From Prevotellaceae bacterium (GTDB lineage Bacteria; Bacteroidota; Bacteroidia; Bacteroidales; Muribaculaceae), in the NCBI GenBank assembly GCA_021772015.1, contig JAETNS010000005.1, positions 62,001-126,000 on the forward strand: DNA of 64,000 bases. Reading direction: 5' to 3'. This document shows positions 37,283 through 45,792 of this stretch, in pieces. The translations under genes and the position numbers were made by a program. The notes below the pieces were generated by a model. That model made no database searches and was not told the DNA's origin. It saw only the letters and a program-made list of their open reading frames with translations. Each line of letters starts with the position of its first letter. The stretch's first letter is position 1.

Positions 37283-37314
37283 CAAAGATAGCTCAAATTT
37301 CCGAGATGACCAAG
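37283..37314 (-). promoter_or_regulatory. Candidate promoter for greA
   Basis: On the minus strand CTTG (37314-37311), 20 nt, then TATCTTTG (37290-37283): an exact -7 box and three of four -33 bases. The predicted leader to the greA ATG is about 130 nt and contains a GC hairpin at 37229-37249. Confidence 0.6.
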
Positions 37315-37384
37315 GGAAATACCGTCTATTATCTGTAAATCCGGCATTCGGCCGCTATACCCGCGTCAGGCAACGCAAAATTAT

Positions 37385-37416
37385 TTTGCTTTATGCTCGC
37401 TTATTGCTTATATTTG
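37385..37416 (+). promoter_or_regulatory. Bacteroidota-type promoter for glnA
   Basis: TTTG at 37385-37388, exactly 20 nt, then TATATTTG at 37409-37416; full consensus match. The ATG is at 37454. Confidence 0.75.
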
Positions 37417-37453
37417 CGTCGGAATCTATACCATAAAAACATTTTGCACGATT

Positions 37454-38959
37454 ATGAACAAAGAGATTGAGATGAATGCCAACCCGTTGGTTGAATTTCT
37501 GCAAAAGCCCGCTTACGAGTTTACCAAGTCAGACATTCTGCACTTCGTCAAGGAAAAAGGGATCCGCATGGTAAACTTCATGTATCCTGCCGAAGACGGT
37601 CGTGTCAAGACCTTGAACTTCACTGTCACGAACCGAGACTATCTTGAAGCCATCCTTACCAATGGCGAGAGGGTGGACGGGTCGAGCCTCTTTCCTTCTT
37701 TCATCGAGGCAGGCAACAGCGACCTTTATGTCATCCCCCGTTTCCGCACGGCTTTTGTCGACCCGTTCGCCGAGATACCGACATTGGGGATGCTTTGTTC
37801 TTTTTTTGACAAAGACGGCAATCCTCTCGACTGTTCTCCCGAACACACCCTGCGTAAAGCCGCCAATGCGTTTGCCCGGGTGACAGGGTTGACGTTTGAG
37901 GCCATGGGTGAACTGGAATATTATGTTATCTCGGAGGATGACGGTATGTTCCCGGCTACCGACCAGCGTGGCTATCACGAGTCGGCTCCTTATGCCAAAC
38001 TCAATGATTTCCGTCAGCATTGCATGAGTTATATCGCGCAGATCGGTGGGCAGATCAAATACGGCCACTCCGAGGTGGGCAATTTCGTGCTGGACGGAAA
38101 GGTCTACGAGCAAAATGAAATCGAATTCCTGCCCAATCCCGTGGAGACTGCTGCAGACCAGCTGGTATTGGCCAAATGGGTGATCCGTAATCTGGCATAC
38201 GAATATGGATATGATGTTACTTTCGCGCCCAAAATCACTGTAGGGAAAGCCGGTTCGGGGCTTCACATCCATATGCGTCTCATGCGTGACGGACAAAACT
38301 GCATGTTGTGTGACGGGCGGCTCTCTGATGAGGCGAAGCGCGCCATAGGGGGCATGATGTTGCTGGCTCCGTCGATTACGGCTTTCGGCAACAAGAATCC
38401 GACCTCATACTTCCGTCTTGTCCCCCACCAGGAGGCTCCGACAAATGTCTGCTGGGGCGACCGAAACAGGTCGGTGTTGGTAAGAGTGCCTCTTGGATGG
38501 ACCGCAGGGAAAGACATGTGTGCCCTTGCCAATCCACGGGAATCGGCCGTTGAGAGCAATACGGCGCAAAAACAGACTGTTGAGATGCGTTCGCCGGACG
38601 GATCAGCCGACATCTACCAGTTGATGGCCGGCCTGTGTGTGGCTTGCCGCCACGGGTTTGAGGTTGAGAACGCCTTGGATGTTGCCGCCGACAAATATGT
38701 CAATGTCGACATACATAAGGATGAAAACAAAGAGAAGCTGGCTTTGCTCGATCAACTGCCTACCTGTTGTGTGGAATCGGCCGACTGCCTCGAACGACAG
38801 CGCGGTATCTATGAAGCCTACGATGTGTTCAGCCCACGAATGATCGACGGCATTATCCGTACCCTTCGCGCCCACGAGGACATAGGGCTGCACGACAAAC
38901 TCCGCAACGACGACACGCAGATGCTGTCTATTGTCCGTCGCTTCTTCCATTGCGGCTGA
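37454..38959 (+). CDS. glnA: Glutamine synthetase (GSI-like)
   Basis: 501 aa. Makes glutamine from glutamate, ammonia and ATP. Beta-grasp N-terminus, GELEYYV (metal ligands), GSGLHIHMRL, NPTSYFRLVPHQEAP with catalytic arginine region, and the NRSVLVRVPL segment are present. I do not see the NLYDLPP-like adenylylation tyrosine of enteric GSI, so control by adenylylation is unlikely. A second ATG at codon 7 is possible. It stands alone with its own promoter and terminator. Confidence 0.92.
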   Translation: MNKEIEMNANPLVEFLQKPAYEFTKSDILHFVKEKGIRMVNFMYPAEDGRVKTLNFTVTNRDYLEAILTNGERVDGSSLFPSFIEAGNSDLYVIPRFRTAFVDPFAEIPTLGMLCSFFDKDGNPLDCSPEHTLRKAANAFARVTGLTFEAMGELEYYVISEDDGMFPATDQRGYHESAPYAKLNDFRQHCMSYIAQIGGQIKYGHSEVGNFVLDGKVYEQNEIEFLPNPVETAADQLVLAKWVIRNLAYEYGYDVTFAPKITVGKAGSGLHIHMRLMRDGQNCMLCDGRLSDEAKRAIGGMMLLAPSITAFGNKNPTSYFRLVPHQEAPTNVCWGDRNRSVLVRVPLGWTAGKDMCALANPRESAVESNTAQKQTVEMRSPDGSADIYQLMAGLCVACRHGFEVENALDVAADKYVNVDIHKDENKEKLALLDQLPTCCVESADCLERQRGIYEAYDVFSPRMIDGIIRTLRAHEDIGLHDKLRNDDTQMLSIVRRFFHCG

Positions 38960-39007
38960 TCTGAGGCCGACAACAGTAATTGTTTAGATGTTATTGAACG
39001 CCCTCAT

Positions 39008-39058
39008 AGATGGTGTCTGGTTATGGCGGTTTCAAACCGCTCTCATCAGACATCATCT
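39008..39058. terminator. Bidirectional hairpin between glnA and the DUF4491 gene
   Basis: Outer arms 39008-39019 (AGATGGTGTCTG) and 39047-39058 (CAGACATCATCT), one G-U, enclosing an inner GCGGTTT/AAACCGC hairpin. It overlaps the stop codon of the convergent DUF4491 gene and ends with TTT on the plus strand. Confidence 0.6.
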
Positions 39059-39378
39059 TTGGTTTTGGCGGAAGGGTGACGGCGGGGATTGGCGGGGAAC
39101 CATCCCTTGCGGACGCGTTCGCGCTGCTCGAATACTTCGAGGATGCTCCAGAATGATGAGAAGGCGACCACTGCCAGAAGGGTCTGCCAGAAAAAATTGT
39201 CAGTCAGCAGGGACAGGATTCCTGTCGCAATGCCAATGATGAGGAACCCCCACCAACATCTCACTCCTAAATAATATTCCCCTTTGATCACGAGGGGATG
39301 AAATATCCCGATTATAAGAAAACTGCAAATACCAAGCAGGAGTCCGGTCAGATTGTGTTGGGCGAGGAATTCAAACAT
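39046..39378 (-). CDS. DUF4491 small membrane protein
   Basis: 110 aa from the ATG at 39378 (MFEFLAQHNLTGLLLG); the longer frame overlaps the upstream gene. Three hydrophobic helices (about 9-30, 40-60 and 63-85) and a basic C-terminal tail (RERVRKGWFPANPRR). It belongs to a Bacteroidota-typical family of unknown role. Last gene of the pepD-muramidase-DUF4491 run, 34 nt after the muramidase. Confidence 0.82.
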   Translation of the reverse strand: MFEFLAQHNLTGLLLGICSFLIIGIFHPLVIKGEYYLGVRCWWGFLIIGIATGILSLLTDNFFWQTLLAVVAFSSFWSILEVFEQRERVRKGWFPANPRRHPSAKTKDDV

Positions 39379-39412
39379 ATATGGAGTCAAAAATAGATGG
39401 GGTTGGTTTGTG

Positions 39413-40285
39413 TCATTTGGAGTCAAGCTTTTTATGGCGGGCGTAGGAAGAGGCCATGCGTGTATGGTATCCGCGTGATTTGGCCCGTGGGCCATTGTAT
39501 TTCAGCGCGAAGGCGAGCCACTGTTTCTTTTGAAGCGGCTCCAGCATTCCGCAATTGGTTATAAGTCGTGCGAACAATTCGAGCTGATCGCGTTCCGAAC
39601 GGCTCATTTTATCCACGAACTCCTCGACAGAGGAGCATCCGCACAGCTTCCAGTTGAAGCCCCCTATCTGGAACATGCCCCAGAAGGCGGATTCCAAGGC
39701 TGACGCGTCGTCTATTTTCCTGGCTGCGTCGAGCCGTGCATACTGGGCCGCCTGATATGAGCCGTATTTGGCAGTATTGGGACGGGCGAAAATAACCGGT
39801 GCTTTCTTTTTCGCCGATGACAGCGACACTCCGTGCTTCGGAGCGAACTTGCGGTACATCGACAGGTCGAAGTTGATTATAGGTTTTCCCGGCTGATAAA
39901 ATCCTTCATGGGCTCGTCCCGCCTCGATGTCGACGACCGCCTTGATGGCCGCTACTTCCACGCCGAGTTCTTCGGCGACCTCCCGGAAATCCTCTTCCGA
40001 GAGTTTGGAGTAGCGGCTGTCAGGGGTAGTGTCGTCAAGGGGAAAGAGTACTACCGACTTGTCCCATTCCCCCTCGGAAAGATCCTCCGGTAAAGGGAAA
40101 GCGTCAGGCGACGGGAAAGGTACCGGGGTCTCGTGTGGGGAGACAGGTACCGGCGGGTCCTCGGTCAAAGGCGCGTTACCGGCGGCCGGTTCGTCAGGCC
40201 TCGTCTGAGGCTCGCCGTCTGATGCCGCAAGAGATACTGCGGCGGCAAAAATTGCCGCCGACAGTGCGAATCGGTAGTTCTTCAT
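39413..40285 (-). CDS. N-acetylmuramidase family protein with signal peptide
   Basis: 290 aa. A signal peptide (MKNYRFALSAAIFAAAVSLAAS), then a Pro/Glu-rich linker (25-80), then a lysozyme-like domain of the DUF3380/N-acetylmuramidase type (about 95-285). The catalytic Glu is likely in VVDIEAGRAHEGF, near residue 122; other conserved parts are ALESAFWGMFQIGGFN and FALKYNGP. It should cleave peptidoglycan in the periplasm. The domain is common in phages, but no phage genes are near and the signal peptide argues for a host role. Confidence 0.87.
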   Translation of the reverse strand: MKNYRFALSAAIFAAAVSLAASDGEPQTRPDEPAAGNAPLTEDPPVPVSPHETPVPFPSPDAFPLPEDLSEGEWDKSVVLFPLDDTTPDSRYSKLSEEDFREVAEELGVEVAAIKAVVDIEAGRAHEGFYQPGKPIINFDLSMYRKFAPKHGVSLSSAKKKAPVIFARPNTAKYGSYQAAQYARLDAARKIDDASALESAFWGMFQIGGFNWKLCGCSSVEEFVDKMSRSERDQLELFARLITNCGMLEPLQKKQWLAFALKYNGPRAKSRGYHTRMASSYARHKKLDSK

Positions 40286-40302
40286 GGAAAATCAGATGGA
40301 TG

Positions 40303-41760
40303 TCAGATGGCTGCCACCTTTTCAAGGGTGCGGCGCAGTTGCTGGTAGAAGCGTTCGACAGCGGGGATATGCATCCGTTCAGAAGGAGAATGCACGTCGC
40401 GCAAAGTCGGCCCGAAGGATACCATGTCGAGTTCGGGATAGTTCTGCTGGAACAAAGCGCATTCCAGGCCTGCGTGGATACCCTTGATCGCCGGTTTCAC
40501 TCCGTAAAGCTCCTCATAAGCGTCTGAGGCCATTTTCATGACGGGTGAGTCGAGGTTGGGGGTCCATGCGGGGTAGCCGTCTCCGTGCTGTACCTCCGCG
40601 CCTGCCAGCAGGAAGAGCGCCTCGACCTGGTTGGCGATGTCATACTTGCGGGAGTCGACGCATGATCTCTGGGAGGTGGTCACCACGATCTTGTCGTCAG
40701 CAGCCATCTTTACGGAGGCGAGGTTGGTGGATGTCTCCACAAGGTTTTCCATATCGCGGCTCCAGGACTGCACGCCGTGGGGGGCGCTGTAAAGGGCCAT
40801 GATCAGGTTTCGTGAGGTTGTCGAGTCGATGGTGAAGTCTGGTTTGTCGACACTTTCGAGAGTCAGCTTGAGGGTTGTCTCCAGACCTTTGTATTCATTC
40901 TCGATGTCGGCGACATATTTGTTGAAGGCGATGCGGACATCCTCTTTGCGGGAGGTATGGACTCCGAACACCACATGGGCGGCGCGGGGGATGGCATTGC
41001 GGAGGTTGCCGCCGTCGATCTCCGACACGCATACCTCGTCATGGGCCTTCATGAGATTGAAGAGGAAACGGGAAATGAGCTTGTTGGCGTTGGCGCGTCC
41101 CAGATGGATGTCTCCTCCCGAATGACCGCCGAGTCCGTCGCGCACGTCAAGGTTGAAGTAATGGAAGTCAACGGGGGCGAATGACCGTTTGTAGTTGAAT
41201 GTGGCCACGGTGTCTATGCCGCCTGCGCATCCGACGAAGATCTCCGCGTCATCCTCTGAGTCGAGGTTGATCAGCATCGAGCCTTTCAGTTCACCTTTCT
41301 CGAGGTTGTTGGCTCCTGTCATCCCGGTCTCCTCGTCCATTGTGATGAGGGCTTCCAGCGGCCCGTGGACAAGTTTGTCATCGGTAAGGATGGCCAATGC
41401 GGCGGCTACACCGATACCGTTGTCAGCTCCGAGGGTGGTGCCTTTGGCTTTCACCCACTCTCCGTCGACGACAGTCTCGATGGGGCTGTTCTCGAAGTCG
41501 AAGCCCGGATGGTCGCTCTCGCAGACCATATCCATGTGGCCCTGCAGGATCACTGTTGGGGCGTTCTCATGGCCGGGAGTGGCAGGCTTGCGGAGTATCA
41601 CGTTGCCAATCTTGTCGGCATGGGCCTCGATGCCGTGTTCTTTGGCGAAGTCGAGTATATACTTGCGGATTTTCTCCTCTTTCTTTGACGGGCGTGGAAT
41701 CTTCGTGATCTGGTCGAAGATCTCGAACACCTCTTTGGGCTGAAGGTCTTTAACTTCCAT
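40303..41760 (-). CDS. pepD: Aminoacyl-histidine dipeptidase (M20 family)
   Basis: 485 aa, the normal PepD length. Cleaves dipeptides such as carnosine-type Xaa-His. Metal ligands are in LQGHMDMV, LGADNGIG, and MDEETGM (general base Glu), with the lid domain in between and GIHAGLECALF near the C-terminus. Cytoplasmic, no signal peptide. First gene of a minus-strand run, 17 nt before the muramidase gene. Confidence 0.95.
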   Translation of the reverse strand: MEVKDLQPKEVFEIFDQITKIPRPSKKEEKIRKYILDFAKEHGIEAHADKIGNVILRKPATPGHENAPTVILQGHMDMVCESDHPGFDFENSPIETVVDGEWVKAKGTTLGADNGIGVAAALAILTDDKLVHGPLEALITMDEETGMTGANNLEKGELKGSMLINLDSEDDAEIFVGCAGGIDTVATFNYKRSFAPVDFHYFNLDVRDGLGGHSGGDIHLGRANANKLISRFLFNLMKAHDEVCVSEIDGGNLRNAIPRAAHVVFGVHTSRKEDVRIAFNKYVADIENEYKGLETTLKLTLESVDKPDFTIDSTTSRNLIMALYSAPHGVQSWSRDMENLVETSTNLASVKMAADDKIVVTTSQRSCVDSRKYDIANQVEALFLLAGAEVQHGDGYPAWTPNLDSPVMKMASDAYEELYGVKPAIKGIHAGLECALFQQNYPELDMVSFGPTLRDVHSPSERMHIPAVERFYQQLRRTLEKVAAI

Positions 41761-41873
41761 GATTGACTTTTAAAATATCTTTGTGATTTGAAAATTCTGT
41801 TAAATGTTGAGTTTGGGTACGGCTAAGTTACAAAATAAAAATGAAATTCAGCCAAAAATTGCCATAACTTTCT

Positions 41874-41881
41874 TATATTTG
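41874..41881 (+). promoter_or_regulatory. Candidate -7 box for the small membrane protein gene
   Basis: TATATTTG, exact TAnnTTTG, 22 nt before the ATG at 41904. No TTTG at the -33 distance. Confidence 0.45.
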
Positions 41882-41903
41882 CGCCCAAATAGGCGTAAAA
41901 CCG

Positions 41904-42107
41904 ATGAAAACCGTCCTTGTCACAGTCATTTCGGTAGTGGTGCTGCTTGCTATGGCCATTGCTTTGCTGGGAGTGAAAGCCCTGTTCGTCAAGGGAGGGA
42001 GGTTTCCTTCGGGACATGTCCATGACCTGCCCCGTCGGCGCCGCATGGCCCTTGAGCGCCTCAAGAAGAACAACAACTCAAAAAACAATATTCAGAGCCA
42101 CCAATGA
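41904..42107 (+). CDS. Small single-TM protein, Bacteroidales-conserved type
   Basis: 67 aa. One TM helix (about 4-26, LVTVISVVVLLAMAIALLGVKAL), then the motif FVKGGRFPSGHVHD and a basic, Asn/Lys-rich tail. I recall short Bacteroidota proteins with the same GVKxLFVKGGxFPxxHV core, of unknown role. Its stop overlaps the start of the Skp-like lipoprotein by four bases (ATGA), so the two are translated together. Confidence 0.75.
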   Translation: MKTVLVTVISVVVLLAMAIALLGVKALFVKGGRFPSGHVHDLPRRRRMALERLKKNNNSKNNIQSHQ

Positions 42108-42760
42108 AAAAACTTGCTTTTGCCCTCGGGACAGCCGCTTTCGCCTTGACCCTGGCAAGCTGTTCCGGCAGTGAGGAAAAGAAAGATCAGGCCAATGGCC
42201 AGGAAGCCCCCAAGACCGTGAAGGCAGAGGGGGAGAAGTTCGCCCCGACGACCAACATCCGCTATTATGACATGGACTCGGTGATGGCCAACTACGATCT
42301 GGTCAAGACCTACAATGAGACGAACCTCCGCGCCACCCGTGAGCTTGAAAACGCCATGCAGAGCCGTCAGGGCGAATTGCAGCGGCTTGCCGCCAACATC
42401 CAGCAGAAGGTGCAGTCAAACGGCTATCTTTCCGAAGCCTCCTACAACGCGGACATGCAAGATCTCAACCGCAAGCAGCAGCAGGCGGAGTCGTATCTGG
42501 GCAATCTCCAGGCCCGCGCCCAGCAGGAAGCGTTGCGCCAGCAGCAGGAATTCCTCGATTCGATCAACAACTTCCTGGTATATTACAACCGCGACAAGCA
42601 TTACGACGCGATCCTTCTCTACTCTCCGGGCCAGTACTTCAATCCGGCTTTGGACATCACTGCCGATGTGATCGCCGGCCTGAACGCCCGCTACAAGAAG
42701 GCCGCTCCCGCCAAGGATGACAAGAAGGAGGAGCCGAAGAAAGAGGCTACCGCCAAATAA
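42104..42760 (+). CDS. Skp/OmpH-like lipoprotein
   Basis: 218 aa. A lipobox (TLASCSG, Cys 20) marks it as a lipoprotein. Residues 50-185 follow the OmpH/Skp pattern: a strand (IRYYDMDSVMANYDLVKTYN), a long Gln/Ala/Leu coiled coil (LRATRELENAMQSRQGELQRL...), and a final strand (YDAILLYSPG). The C-terminus is Lys/Glu/Pro-rich. Skp proteins hold unfolded outer-membrane proteins; this one is membrane-tethered instead of free. A strong terminator follows. Confidence 0.87.
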   Translation: MKKLAFALGTAAFALTLASCSGSEEKKDQANGQEAPKTVKAEGEKFAPTTNIRYYDMDSVMANYDLVKTYNETNLRATRELENAMQSRQGELQRLAANIQQKVQSNGYLSEASYNADMQDLNRKQQQAESYLGNLQARAQQEALRQQQEFLDSINNFLVYYNRDKHYDAILLYSPGQYFNPALDITADVIAGLNARYKKAAPAKDDKKEEPKKEATAK

Positions 42761-42781
42761 ATATTGCGACAAACGATTATG

Positions 42782-42815
42782 ATGAATGCCGGATTGCTCC
42801 GGCATTCATTTTTTT
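42782..42815 (+). terminator. Intrinsic terminator after the Skp-like gene
   Basis: Perfect 12-nt arms (ATGAATGCCGGA/TCCGGCATTCAT), 4-nt loop TTGC, then a run of seven T. Confidence 0.9.
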
Positions 42816-42845
42816 GCATTATATTGAAACTTCTATGGCCCGAAA

Positions 42846-42877
42846 GTTGTATTATAATTAAACTTTTCATACCTTTG
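42846..42877 (+). promoter_or_regulatory. Promoter of the toxin-antitoxin pair
   Basis: GTTG at 42846-42849 (three of four -33 bases), 20 nt, then exact TACCTTTG at 42870-42877. The toxin ATG follows only 5 nt later, so the transcript would have almost no leader. Confidence 0.6.
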
Positions 42878-42881
42878 CCGT

Positions 42882-43214
42882 ATGATAAGGAGGATACTTA
42901 CCTTTGGAGGTTACTTCGAGGAATTCATGGAGTCCCTTGATGACAAGACAAAACGTAAAATAAAAGAGGGATTGCTCATGATATCCACTCAACAACGATT
43001 GTCTGTTAAATTTGTAAAATCAATAGCCGATGGTCTATTTGAACTCAGAGTGTTATGGAACGGCAATATTTACCGGGTGTTCTTTATCTTTGATGAGGGA
43101 AACATTGTAGTCCTGTTCAATGGATTCCAGAAAAAGACAATGAAAACTCCGCAGAAAGAAATTAATAAGGCATTACGGATAAAGAAAGAGTATTATGATT
43201 ACAAGCGACAATAA
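42882..43214 (+). CDS. higB: HigB/RelE-type toxin (Gp49-like)
   Basis: 110 aa. Pattern of the RelE/HigB mRNA interferase fold: RRILTFGGYFEEFMESLDDKTKRKI, the core LFELRVLWNGNIYRVFFIF, and a Lys/Thr-rich end (FQKKTMKTPQKEINKAL) typical of the Gp49-like group. It would cleave mRNA at the ribosome. The gene order toxin before antitoxin, with a 20-nt overlap, is the HigBA arrangement. The symbol is by family. Confidence 0.87.
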   Translation: MIRRILTFGGYFEEFMESLDDKTKRKIKEGLLMISTQQRLSVKFVKSIADGLFELRVLWNGNIYRVFFIFDEGNIVVLFNGFQKKTMKTPQKEINKALRIKKEYYDYKRQ

Positions 43215-43500
43215 GATTCAAGATTATACACCTGTCCTGGAGGCGGAATTTGGAAAGATCGGTTCTGCCGAATGGAACAGAGCCGTAGAGGAGGCCGAGG
43301 CGTTTTTCACCGGGCAGATGCTTCGCGATACCCGTAGGGAGGCGCATATGACGCAGACGGAGCTTGCCAAGAAGCTCAATGTGACCAAATCATACATTTC
43401 TCGTATAGAGAACGGATTAATAACCCCCAGCGTGACTGTCTTCTACCGAATTATCGATGCTCTCGGAATGAGAGTCGAGATCGTCAAGCCGATAATGTGA
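43195..43500 (+). CDS. higA: HigA-type antitoxin, XRE family HTH
   Basis: 101 aa. The C-terminal half holds an XRE/Cro HTH (TRREAHMTQTELAKKLNVTK, SYISRIENGLITPS). The N-terminus (about 1-45) is likely the toxin-binding segment. It starts within the toxin gene and should bind the toxin and repress the shared promoter. After the stop there is only a weak hairpin (43508-43526). Confidence 0.88.
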   Translation: MITSDNKIQDYTPVLEAEFGKIGSAEWNRAVEEAEAFFTGQMLRDTRREAHMTQTELAKKLNVTKSYISRIENGLITPSVTVFYRIIDALGMRVEIVKPIM

Positions 43501-43568
43501 AAACAGTCATAACTTCGGCCGTTATGTTACCGGAATCCATGTATGGGGCTTGATGTAATAACCCGGAT

Positions 43569-43967
43569 TCAGGAGATTCCGAGCAGTTCGATGTCGAAGA
43601 TGAGGGTTGAACCGCCGGGAATACCCGGTTGGGAGAAACGGCCGTAACCTTGCTCGGCGGGTATGTAGATTTCCCAACGGTCTCCGACGTGCATCTTCTG
43701 AAGGGCGATGATCCATCCCGGAATCAGGTCGCGCAGGCGGAATGCGGGTGGAGTAGAGCCGCGTGAAGAGTCGAATTTCTTGCCGTTGATGGTGGTGCCG
43801 GTGTAATGGGCGGTGACGACGCTACCTCGATTTGGGGTGGGTCCGTTGCCTGGCCCTTTCCTCAAGACTTTGTAATATACACCCTTGTCGAGAGGAAATA
43901 CCCCTTCTTCGTTGGCTTTGGCTGTGAGCCATTGCCGGTTATTTTCAATATAATCCTGTTTTGCCAT
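43569..43967 (-). CDS. FKBP-type peptidyl-prolyl isomerase
   Basis: 132 aa from the ATG at 43967 (MAKQDYIENNRQWL); an open frame to 44021 adds unconserved residues. FKBP motifs: VVTAHYTGTTINGKKFDSS, IPGWIIALQKMHVGDRWEIYIP and YGRFSQPGIPGGSTLIFDIELL. It has no signal peptide, so it is probably cytoplasmic. Alone on the minus strand, after the hairpin that follows gadC. Confidence 0.92.
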   Translation of the reverse strand: MAKQDYIENNRQWLTAKANEEGVFPLDKGVYYKVLRKGPGNGPTPNRGSVVTAHYTGTTINGKKFDSSRGSTPPAFRLRDLIPGWIIALQKMHVGDRWEIYIPAEQGYGRFSQPGIPGGSTLIFDIELLGIS

Positions 43968-44062
43968 GATATATGCTATGCATGTAGAATGGTAAGCCGT
44001 GGAATGACGGAAGATCAACATGTCCCCGCTCTGTTGATTAACGTCGGGAATGACATAATATT

Positions 44063-44099
44063 ACAGACACCCCACTCAATCCAAGAGCGGAGTGTCTGT
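44063..44099 (-). terminator. Terminator hairpin after gadC
   Basis: Arms 44063-44077 and 44085-44099 of 15 nt with two G-U pairs and a 7-nt loop. On the minus strand it is followed by an AT-rich, weakly U-rich stretch. It closes the gadB-glsA-gadC transcript. Confidence 0.7.
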
Positions 44100-44122
44100 A
44101 ATTTCAGGGTGTGACCGGCTGA

Positions 44123-45733
44123 CTAACTTTTGTCAGTCGTGTCCGATTTGTCTGTACTTGAGGCGGGAACTGCGACAGTAGAAGTGCTACCGCTGATTCC
44201 TTCCTGGGCTTCGAAAGCCTCCTGTGCGGCTTTGAGCTGTGCCTGCGAAGCCGGGTCGGTCTGCCAGTGGAAAGGAACGAACTCACTCTTGGGATCAACC
44301 CACGACGGTTTGCGGAAGGCGAGGATGATGAAGGGAAGTCCTACGAACAGGATCACGCCGCCGAACAACACAACGTACCAGACCGTTGTTGATCCCATCG
44401 CTATCTGGCCCGGAGGGAAGAAGCTAAGCACGAACGCCAGGAGCGACCCGAGGAATCCGACACCGCCTACCAGCCACATAAGCCAGTTGCCTTTGGAGCC
44501 GATACGGAACGGACGTTTGGCATTCTTCATGTTGTAGCGGAGATAGATGGCTGCGGAGAACATCAGCAGGTATGCTATCAGGTAAAGCAGCACAGTCAGC
44601 TGTGAGAGGATCTGATAGAAGCTCTGAACGGAGGGCATCACTACGAACAGCAACGACAACAATGTGACCGCAAGACCTTGAACCAGAAGAATGTTTTTCT
44701 GCACACCGGCCTTGTTGGTCTTCTGGAAGAAGGGGGGGAGATAGCCGGCCTGCCCGACAGCGAACACACCTTTAGATGGACCGGCGACCCAGGTCAGCAC
44801 TCCTGCCAGCACACCGAATGCCAACGCGATTGCTATGACGGGGGTGAACCAGTTCATATGGAACGCCTTGAAGTAGTTGTCGAAGCCTACAAGAAGACTT
44901 TGCACGAGGTTGATATCCTTGGCAGGGATAATTACTCCGAGGGCATATGTGCCAAGAACAAAAATCAGCACAGTGATTATCGCTCCGGCAAACACCGCTT
45001 TCGGATAGTTGACTGTCGGGTTGTTGACCTCGCGGACATGAACGCCGCTCATTTCCATCCCCGCGTAGAACAGGAAGATGGAGGCCGCAAGGACGATATT
45101 GTCGAAGTTGGTGAAGTCAGGAATGAAGTCTCCATGGAAATTCATTTCGGAATGGCCTCCCATGCAGAGATAGATGACTCCGCAGATGACCAAAAGGATC
45201 GCAGGGATCACTGTGCCGACCATACCGCCGATCTTAGACACTTTACCTACCGATTTCAATCCTTTGAGAGAAATCAGGGTCGCGATCCAGTAGATTGCCA
45301 GCACGACGACAAGGGTGTAGAGCTTGTTGGCCGCCAGATGGGAATCGGCCACATGGTCCATGCCGATGAACGCAAGCGACACGGCCCCGAAGGTAAGCAC
45401 CGTGGGATACCATATGGTGCTCTCCACCCATTGCAGCCAGATTCCGAGAAATCCGAGCTTGCGGCCGAAAGCTTCTCCGATCCAGCGGAACATACCTCCC
45501 TGTTGATAAGGGAACATTGCGGCCAGCTCGGCGGCCACCAGTGACACCGGGATAAGGAACACAAGGGCGGCGAACAGGTAATAGAACGCCGAGCTCATTC
45601 CATATTCAGCTTCGGCGGGGAGACCACGCAGCGAGACGACGGCCACGATGTTCATCATGATCAATGTCCCTACGCTCAGCTTGGCGATCGATTTGATCGT
45701 GGCTCCTTTTTGAGTTGTTGGTTTAGTTGCCAT
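44123..45733 (-). CDS. gadC: Glutamate:GABA antiporter
   Basis: 536 aa, APC superfamily with about 12 TM helices. Exchanges external glutamate for internal GABA, the transport arm of acid resistance. Conserved start (SIAKLSVGTLIMMNIVAVVSLRGLPAEAEYG) and the LFYAGMEMSGVHV segment. The C-terminus is a soluble tail of about 60 residues, as in E. coli GadC where a C-plug gates the channel at neutral pH; here it is Ser/Thr/Asp-rich. Third gene of the module, 59 nt after glsA. Confidence 0.94.
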   Translation of the reverse strand: MATKPTTQKGATIKSIAKLSVGTLIMMNIVAVVSLRGLPAEAEYGMSSAFYYLFAALVFLIPVSLVAAELAAMFPYQQGGMFRWIGEAFGRKLGFLGIWLQWVESTIWYPTVLTFGAVSLAFIGMDHVADSHLAANKLYTLVVVLAIYWIATLISLKGLKSVGKVSKIGGMVGTVIPAILLVICGVIYLCMGGHSEMNFHGDFIPDFTNFDNIVLAASIFLFYAGMEMSGVHVREVNNPTVNYPKAVFAGAIITVLIFVLGTYALGVIIPAKDINLVQSLLVGFDNYFKAFHMNWFTPVIAIALAFGVLAGVLTWVAGPSKGVFAVGQAGYLPPFFQKTNKAGVQKNILLVQGLAVTLLSLLFVVMPSVQSFYQILSQLTVLLYLIAYLLMFSAAIYLRYNMKNAKRPFRIGSKGNWLMWLVGGVGFLGSLLAFVLSFFPPGQIAMGSTTVWYVVLFGGVILFVGLPFIILAFRKPSWVDPKSEFVPFHWQTDPASQAQLKAAQEAFEAQEGISGSTSTVAVPASSTDKSDTTDKS

Positions 45734-45792
45734 AGTTGAAAGTTGTTAGATTTGATTAAGAGGGTGGTCCTCTCCGGAGTCATCCCATATTG

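Larger units (their letters stand above)
37148..37453. promoter_or_regulatory. Divergent greA/glnA intergenic region
   Basis: 306 bp with no gene. It holds the glnA promoter (37385-37416), the greA promoter (37283-37314) and a hairpin (37229-37249, arms CTCGCCC/GGGCGAG, 7-nt loop) that lies in the greA leader. I see no clear operator repeats. Confidence 0.6.

Noticed and set aside
42886-42892. AAGGAGG as ribosome-binding site for a later toxin start
   Set aside because: The next in-frame ATG is about 35 nt away, too far, and the family normally keeps the first residues.
39413-43500. Prophage remnant (muramidase plus HigBA)
   Set aside because: The muramidase has a signal peptide and sits in a pepD operon; no phage structural, integrase or attachment sequences are near.
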